Part shown: in pieces, positions 58,757 to 64,000 of the stretch | How positions within the stretch are numbered: the stretch's first letter is position 1 | How the letters are laid out: each line of letters starts with the position of its first letter | Assembly (NCBI RefSeq): GCF_038433465.1 | Contig: NZ_JAESVF010000001.1 | Location: forward strand, 434,001 to 498,000 | DNA: 64,000 bases | Reading direction: 5' to 3' | DNA from: Galbibacter sp038433465 | GTDB taxonomy: Bacteria; Bacteroidota; Bacteroidia; Flavobacteriales; Flavobacteriaceae | Made by a program: the position numbers and the translations under genes | The notes under the pieces: model-generated | What the model was told of the DNA's origin: nothing | The model's database searches: none | Seen by the model: only the letters and a program-made list of their open reading frames with translations

Positions 58757-61744
58757 CTAATTCTTCAAAAACTTAGTTCCTGTTACTTTTCCGTTTTCTT
58801 CTACTGCAACCACATACAATCCAGAAGGAAAGTTAGAAACGTCAATCATTTTATCAAATCCGTTACCAGAAGCCACCATATTTCCAGAGGCATTAAATAT
58901 TTGGTACGCATCGTTTGTTTTTGTAAGTCCGTTAATTTTAATGTTGTTTACTGTTGGATTTGGGTACACAGAAATTCTTCTAATGTCATTTTGTGTAGCC
59001 AACAAATCACTTGCTTCCATGGCTGCCAATCTATCCAAAACACTACTCTTTCCTTCACTCTTTGTGTATCCAGTTACCTTAACATCGTCAATATAAACAC
59101 TTGTAGTTTCATTGTAAATTTGCGTTTCAATTTTCACTTGAGTGTTTTCAGAAAACTTTATTTCTTTGTTAGAGACCAACAACGTAGCACGGTAGAAATA
59201 TCCGTTTTCTAACTCTTCAAGCACACTATAGGTATCCAAAACATTCCATCCGTTTCCATTATTTATAGACACAACAACTTTATCATTATTTTTTGTAGCC
59301 GTTGCCAACACATTAAATCCGATTTCTAATTTTTCAAAAGGTAAACTGTTCATCATTGGAGTGATAATTGTAGCAATTCCCGTTTGTCTGCTACTTGCTG
59401 CAACCGATTTATTGATGCTGTATTTTCCTTTGCTAGCACCCCAAGTTCCCGACGCAAACCAATTCCCTATTCCGTTTTCAAAATCATTAAATGCAAGTTC
59501 TTCAGCAAGTGCCTCGTCAGTTAAGGTTGTAACATTAAGCGCTTCACTCATTTCACTAATATTGTTAGATGCATCTTTTGCAACTACTGTCACCTCATAG
59601 GTAGTAGAAGCCTGTAAATCGGATATTTTTAAACTTGTAGCAGTCGTTTCTGCTATTTTTATTCCGTCTAAAAAAACCACATAACCTTCCACCTCAACAT
59701 TGTCGGTAGCTGGATTCCAAGTAACATCAAATCCGTTTTGAGTAACACCAGAGAATATCAATTTCTCAACTTTTGTTGGCGCATCTACATCAACAAATTT
59801 GGTTGTAAAAGCAAATGCATCGCTGTATGCCGACTCGGCTAACTCCGAACACAAAGTCCTTACTTTAAATTCATAATTGGTGTTTTGCGATAATGAACTA
59901 ATGGTCAATTCATTTTCAGTAACCAACTCGGTATTCCAAGTTGTAGTGGTGTTTTTATTTTCTGAAACTACACGGTAAGCTACTTCGTAAATCGCATCTG
60001 GAACTGTATTCCATTTTAAAGTTGCACCAGTTTCAGTAATTGCTGAAGTTGTTAATTGCTGAGGAGTTTCTAAAGTACAATCGCTACTTTTTATTCCTGA
60101 AAGAATTAATGAGAAGTTTTGAGAAGCAGTTGCCAATTCTCCTTTGTGCGTTACCGTTACTATATAAGTTCCGGAAGCATTTGGGATTTCAACTTTCTCA
60201 AAAGGATCTACATTATTAACTCCCTTTTCAGCTCCACTTTGTGCTGTACTAAGTGACAATTTCCAAGGATAAAAAGGAGTTCCGTCTTCTTTTTTGGTAA
60301 CTACTACATCCAAATCGTTTACTAAAACTGGTGTAGAATCGTTTAATTTTCCTTCGTTTTTAGTTGGATTTGCAAGATCAGTCCAAGAAATAGAAGCCAT
60401 TAAAGTTTCTCCTTTTTGAGCTTCAACTTCAAAAGTATACACTTGTTTGTTGCTTAATTTTTCCTCGATAATTTCCGACTCAAAACCTGCTTTCGAGATT
60501 GTTTCCGCAGCTTTACGTGTATTGATAATTCCCCATCCAAATCTATAATCTGGCCCAGGATGCGCTCCAGCTTCGTCGGCTGTATGAAGTGCTAGTCCTT
60601 TTAAAGTTGCCGCACGCATAAAAGTACCATGCGTTTCTTTGTAATATTGCTGAAGTAACAATAGCGAACCCGTAACACCAGGTGCAGCCATTGAAGTTCC
60701 AGACTGACTCAAATAACTTGTGTTATCACTGCTATATGCTGAATAAACATCTACGCCTTCTCCTGTAATATCCGGTTTGATTCGTCCGTCGTCGGTAGGT
60801 CCAAAATTGCTAAATGATGCAATATCGGCACTTAATAAGTTTTCGTTTTCATCTAATACAACATTATCTGCAGCAGCAACTGTTAGTCCGTTTTTTGCAA
60901 CAGCATAACCAAGTAATAAATCGTTAGCATCGGCAGCGGTTCCTACATTTGGCGCTTCGTTGTATTGATATTGTTGTGTATTTCCAGCGGCAGTAACCAT
61001 TAAATAATAAGGAGCGTTGAACATAATTTCGTCCCACTCTTGCGCTTGGTAAATATATGCCCCAAAATACCAATCTGGAATGGTTTTTCCGCTAATTCCG
61101 TATGAATGGTTTGACAGTAGCAAACCGTTTGCTGCAGCTTCAGCAACTTCAGCTTCATCATTTGTCCAATCAAAAGTAACTCCTTCAGCATTAAAAGCAA
61201 CACCTTTAGCCTTTGTGTCTACACCAGAAGCCATAATAGTTCCTAAAACATGTGTTGCATGCCCACTTGTACGTTTTGAATTATCACCAGATTGAATACG
61301 ACCTGAAAATTCTTGATGCGTCATCAATGCATTTCCACTATCCCAAACACCTACTTGCATTCCTAAACCGTCAACATCTAAATGTAAATTTCCGGTGCGG
61401 TACAAAGAATTCGATCTTGAAGCATACACCACATTGTCGTTAAAAGTTGTGTAGTAAATTGGACTCCCATCTGGGCCCAATTGCTTAAGTTCCATAAAAC
61501 CTCCATTTGGCAATTTACGCTCTAAATTCCAACCTTTGCTAAGTGCCATTTTACGAGCTTCTGCTTTTTGGAAATTTGCTTTCGCTCTTAATTTTTTAGA
61601 AATCGAAAACAATTGTGTTTTTTCTGCTTCCTCAACCGATGCTGCTTTCTGAAATGTTTGCTGAGCATTCGACACGGTAGAAATTAACACGAAGCAAATA
61701 AGACATACTTTTGCGAAAACTGAATTTTGTAGGATAGATTTCAT
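58757..61744 (-). CDS. Secreted subtilisin-like (S8) peptidase with T9SS sorting domain
   Basis: This 995-residue protein has a signal peptide ('VCLICFVLISTVSNAQ', cut near 27) and a peptidase S8 domain with catalytic D135 ('VGVWDSGN'), H162 ('SGHATHVLG'), N255 ('TAAGNT') and S351 ('SQSGTSMAAPG'). About three fibronectin type III-like domains follow. The C-terminus 'RRISVYPNPTVNNIKINGL' and 'DVSNFPSGLYVVAVE' form a type A sorting domain for the type IX secretion system. All active-site residues are intact, so the enzyme is expected to be secreted and active on extracellular protein. Confidence 0.94.
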   Translation of the reverse strand: MKSILQNSVFAKVCLICFVLISTVSNAQQTFQKAASVEEAEKTQLFSISKKLRAKANFQKAEARKMALSKGWNLERKLPNGGFMELKQLGPDGSPIYYTTFNDNVVYASRSNSLYRTGNLHLDVDGLGMQVGVWDSGNALMTHQEFSGRIQSGDNSKRTSGHATHVLGTIMASGVDTKAKGVAFNAEGVTFDWTNDEAEVAEAAANGLLLSNHSYGISGKTIPDWYFGAYIYQAQEWDEIMFNAPYYLMVTAAGNTQQYQYNEAPNVGTAADANDLLLGYAVAKNGLTVAAADNVVLDENENLLSADIASFSNFGPTDDGRIKPDITGEGVDVYSAYSSDNTSYLSQSGTSMAAPGVTGSLLLLQQYYKETHGTFMRAATLKGLALHTADEAGAHPGPDYRFGWGIINTRKAAETISKAGFESEIIEEKLSNKQVYTFEVEAQKGETLMASISWTDLANPTKNEGKLNDSTPVLVNDLDVVVTKKEDGTPFYPWKLSLSTAQSGAEKGVNNVDPFEKVEIPNASGTYIVTVTHKGELATASQNFSLILSGIKSSDCTLETPQQLTTSAITETGATLKWNTVPDAIYEVAYRVVSENKNTTTTWNTELVTENELTISSLSQNTNYEFKVRTLCSELAESAYSDAFAFTTKFVDVDAPTKVEKLIFSGVTQNGFDVTWNPATDNVEVEGYVVFLDGIKIAETTATSLKISDLQASTTYEVTVVAKDASNNISEMSEALNVTTLTDEALAEELAFNDFENGIGNWFASGTWGASKGKYSINKSVAASSRQTGIATIITPMMNSLPFEKLEIGFNVLATATKNNDKVVVSINNGNGWNVLDTYSVLEELENGYFYRATLLVSNKEIKFSENTQVKIETQIYNETTSVYIDDVKVTGYTKSEGKSSVLDRLAAMEASDLLATQNDIRRISVYPNPTVNNIKINGLTKTNDAYQIFNASGNMVASGNGFDKMIDVSNFPSGLYVVAVEENGKVTGTKFLKN

Positions 61745-61760
61745 AGTTCTTTTGATTTGG

Positions 61761-61782
61761 CATAACTAAAGTAGGAGTTATG
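61761..61782 (-). promoter_or_regulatory. 5' leader hairpin of the subtilase gene
   Basis: A perfect 7-bp stem, CATAACT / AGTTATG, with an 8-base loop (AAAGTAGG) lies 17 bases before the start codon. It would form in the leader of the mRNA that starts near 61820 and might protect the message or limit translation. Confidence 0.45.
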
Positions 61783-61826
61783 TAAAATCTATCCGATAAA
61801 GTGTTCGATTTATTCGATGAAATACA

Positions 61827-61834
61827 CAAATATA
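61827..61834 (-). promoter_or_regulatory. -7 promoter box of the subtilase gene
   Basis: On the minus strand TATATTTG matches the consensus exactly. A TTG 22 bases upstream (61857-61859) could be the -33 element. The leader would be about 78 bases and include the hairpin. Confidence 0.6.
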
Positions 61835-62008
61835 TTCGACCAAATGCAAAATTCATCAATAATTGCAAACTTACACTTACTTTTATTGTAATATTTTTCT
61901 GTATATGATTGTGTAGTTTATCGATGTTTTTTACACTTAATAGATAAAATGATATTTAAACGCTAAAAAACATGATTACAAAAACTAGTTTACAAAGGAA
62001 AAATATGG

Positions 62009-62959
62009 CTAAGATTTTTTCAGCTGAATAAAAACAGGGAAATGATCGCTGTAACCGCCCAAATATTTTCGTCCTACATAGGTGCGAAATGGAAAGCCTT
62101 TGTACTTGTCATTCCATTCAGTAAGAAAATGTTCGTCTAAAATATCTGCTTTTAAAAAAGTAAGTTTACTTCTGTAGGCGTCAAAAAAGTTAGTCGATAT
62201 AATAATTTGGTCGAAAACATTCCAACTGAATTTATGCACCAAAGTTCCACGTTCATCTGGAATTAAAAGTTTTTCCATAGGGTTATAGAAATCGGCTGTA
62301 ACCAAATGTTCTTTTATACTAGTAGAGTTTGGGTCGTCGTTAAAATCACCCATAATAATAAACTTAGGATTTGCTTCTTGAACCTTAATCTGGTCGATTA
62401 CCGTATGCAATGTTTTAGCAGCAGCAATACGCTTGTAATCGGTTTCGCCAGCGCCTTGCCTACGCGATGGCCAGTGGTTTACAAATACATGAACTTCTTC
62501 ATCATTAAGTTTTCCAAAAACATGTAAAATATCTCGTGTGTAATCGCGAATACCCTCTTCATTGTATACCAAAAGCGGAATAGCTTTACTTCGTATCACC
62601 TCAAAAGCATCCTCTTGATATAAAAGTGCAGTATCAATACCTCGCTCGTCTGGAGAGTTGTAGTGTATGTATTTGTAATTGGCATCCGCAAGGGCTTCCG
62701 TAGCAATTAAATCGTTTAAAACTTTTTTGTTCTCAACTTCGGCTACGCCCAATAAAACTGGTGGAGCGCTGTGGCTTTTCTCTCCAATATACGAAATGGC
62801 TTTTCCGAGTTTGTGAATTTTATTTTCATATCTGTCTTCATCCCAATGCAATCGGCCTTCTTCTGTAAAATCTTCATCTAAAATATTAGGGTCGTTTACG
62901 GTATCAAAAAGATTCTCTAAATTATAAAATGCTACGGTATATAAATTGTTCTCGCTCAT
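62009..62959 (-). CDS. Endonuclease/exonuclease/phosphatase family protein
   Basis: The 316-residue protein starts 'LYTVAFYNLENLFDTVNDP' and has the EEP metal and catalytic motifs 'GVAEVENKKVLNDL', 'VFVNHWPSRRQG', 'IIMGDFNDDPNS' and 'SDHFPVFIQL'. No signal peptide is seen, unlike many family members, so it is probably cytoplasmic. The substrate could be DNA, RNA or phosphoesters. The gene is divergent from hflX with 53 bases between the starts. Confidence 0.9.
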   Translation of the reverse strand: MSENNLYTVAFYNLENLFDTVNDPNILDEDFTEEGRLHWDEDRYENKIHKLGKAISYIGEKSHSAPPVLLGVAEVENKKVLNDLIATEALADANYKYIHYNSPDERGIDTALLYQEDAFEVIRSKAIPLLVYNEEGIRDYTRDILHVFGKLNDEEVHVFVNHWPSRRQGAGETDYKRIAAAKTLHTVIDQIKVQEANPKFIIMGDFNDDPNSTSIKEHLVTADFYNPMEKLLIPDERGTLVHKFSWNVFDQIIISTNFFDAYRSKLTFLKADILDEHFLTEWNDKYKGFPFRTYVGRKYLGGYSDHFPVFIQLKKS

Positions 62960-62986
62960 GGTGTAAAAATAAAAAAATCAATTGTG

Positions 62987-62994
62987 TACCTTTG
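62987..62994 (+). promoter_or_regulatory. -7 promoter box of hflX
   Basis: TACCTTTG matches TAnnTTTG, 18 bases before the hflX start codon. No good TTG is seen at -33. Confidence 0.5.
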
Positions 62995-63012
62995 TACTTT
63001 ACACTATTATTT

Positions 63013-64000
63013 ATGCTGGAAAAGAAAACCTTAGATTATGAGAAAGTGGTGCTCGTTGGAATTATTAACCAAGAGCAAGATGAAGAAAAGTCTAAAGAAT
63101 ATTTAGATGAATTAGAGTTTTTGGCGTATACTGCTGGCGGGGAGGTTACTGCTAGATTTACACAAAAAGTGGATATCCCGAACCCAAAAACGTTTATCGG
63201 AACAGGAAAAATAGAAGAGATTAGAACGTATGTGTCTGACAACGAAATTGGAACTGTAATTTTTGATGACGAATTAACCCCTGCGCAACAGAAAAACATC
63301 GAGAAAATATTAAAATCTAAAATTTTAGACCGTACGAGTTTAATTCTCGACATTTTTGCACAACGTGCACAAACAAGCTATGCGCGAACACAAGTAGAGC
63401 TGGCGCAATACCAATATTTATTACCTCGACTTACCGGACTTTGGACTCACTTAGAGCGTCAACGAGGTGGAATTGGAATGCGTGGACCTGGAGAAACCGA
63501 AATCGAAACCGATAGACGTATTGTTAGAGACCGTATTGCTTTACTGAAAAAGAAATTGGAAAAGATTGACAAACAGATGGAAACCCAACGCGGAAATCGT
63601 GGTGCTTTGGTACGCGTTGCGCTTATTGGGTACACCAACGTAGGAAAATCGACTTTAATGAATGTTATTAGTAAAAGTGATGTTTTTGCTGAAAACAAAC
63701 TCTTTGCAACCCTCGATACCACCGTACGAAAAGTAGTAATTGGAAACCTGCCTTTTTTATTGAGCGACACTGTTGGGTTTATAAGAAAACTACCTACGCA
63801 ATTGGTAGAATCGTTTAAAAGTACGCTCGATGAAGTACGTGAAGCCGATTTATTATTGCACGTTGTAGATATTTCGCATCCTAATTTTGAAGAGCACATC
63901 GCTTCTGTAAATCAGATTTTAGATGAAATTAAAAGTGCCGACAAACCAACAATTATGGTTTTTAATAAAATTGATAATTACGAGCACGAAACTATTGAAG
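63013..64000 (+). CDS. hflX: Ribosome-associated GTPase HflX (3' end outside window)
   Basis: The frame starts at the ATG at 63013 ('MLEKKTLDYEKVVLVGI') and stays open to the window end. The first ~180 residues form the HflX N-terminal domain with 'FIGTGKIEEI' and 'DELTPAQQKNIEKIL'. 'RGGIGMRGPGETEIETDRR' is the HflX hallmark linker. The GTPase P-loop is 'ALIGYTNVGKSTLMN', and 'DTVGFIRKLP' is the switch II region; NKID ends the visible part. HflX splits stalled ribosomes. The gene has 329 visible codons; the C-terminus is missing. Confidence 0.95.
   Translation, partial: MLEKKTLDYEKVVLVGIINQEQDEEKSKEYLDELEFLAYTAGGEVTARFTQKVDIPNPKTFIGTGKIEEIRTYVSDNEIGTVIFDDELTPAQQKNIEKILKSKILDRTSLILDIFAQRAQTSYARTQVELAQYQYLLPRLTGLWTHLERQRGGIGMRGPGETEIETDRRIVRDRIALLKKKLEKIDKQMETQRGNRGALVRVALIGYTNVGKSTLMNVISKSDVFAENKLFATLDTTVRKVVIGNLPFLLSDTVGFIRKLPTQLVESFKSTLDEVREADLLLHVVDISHPNFEEHIASVNQILDEIKSADKPTIMVFNKIDNYEHETIE

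Noticed and set aside
1..64000. tRNA or rRNA genes, prophage or integrated plasmid
   Set aside because: No cloverleaf-like intergenic segment, rRNA similarity, integrase or phage structural gene was found by reading both strands.

Overview
The window looks like a chromosomal segment of a marine-type member of the Flavobacteriia (phylum Bacteroidota). The evidence is low GC, the gliding lipoprotein GldH, an IPExxxVDY-family protein, a subtilase with a type IX secretion sorting domain, two TonB-dependent receptors with CarboxypepD_reg-like plug extensions, and promoters of the Bacteroidota type (TAnnTTTG at -7) before many genes. I see no phage, transposase, CRISPR array, rRNA or tRNA. Gene order is dense and mostly housekeeping.

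Layout. 1-1.7 kb: the end of a possible AlbA/Schlafen-like protein and a PPP-family phosphatase. 1.7-6.1 kb (minus): acpP-fabF-rnc, then an IPExxxVDY protein and pyruvate kinase. 6.2-10.8 kb (plus): purN-rnhA-START protein, a PfkB kinase and purF. 10.8-11.35 kb: a non-coding interval with two almost identical ~71-nt units, each with its own -7 box and terminator; these look like small RNA genes. 11.35-19.5 kb: a Gfo/Idh/MocA oxidoreductase, a radical SAM protein, and an AraC regulator / TonB receptor / PI-PLC-like cluster. 19.5-26.3 kb (minus): a TetR-TolC-adaptor-RND efflux operon with a clear operator. 26.4-31.2 kb: a short-chain polyprenyl synthase, then a metal module (TonB receptor, divergent DtxR-family regulator, ZIP transporter). 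31.2-34 kb: an NTF2-like protein, a membrane MutS-like ATPase and ribosomal protein S21. 34.1-41.3 kb (minus): a complete 4-hydroxyproline to 2-oxoglutarate pathway plus a DUF885 peptidase. 41.4-47.5 kb: YjbR, TrhO, and ricT-gldH-PBP1A. 47.7-50.4 kb: nicotinamidase, 3-oxoacid CoA-transferase, and a small 45-codon ORF. 50.4-54 kb (minus): sdhCAB. 54.1-64 kb: a lipoprotein, aminopeptidase P, alpha/beta hydrolase, a small Cys protein, thiL, a T9SS-secreted subtilase, an EEP-family nuclease, and the start of hflX.

How the parts work together. Hydroxyproline released from peptides (perhaps with the DUF885 peptidase) would be epimerised, oxidised, deaminated and oxidised again to 2-oxoglutarate, which feeds the TCA cycle that includes the succinate dehydrogenase encoded nearby. 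The DtxR regulator probably controls both its divergent TonB receptor and the ZIP transporter it is co-transcribed with. The RicT-GldH-PBP1A operon joins RNA processing, gliding and wall synthesis.

The most unusual non-coding content is the duplicated small RNA unit, whose unpaired segments match sequences on both sides of the 45-codon ORF at 50.1 kb, and a family of ~164-bp hairpin repeats. Three full repeat copies follow genes, and a 22-bp sub-hairpin appears to have been inserted into, or lost from, one arm.
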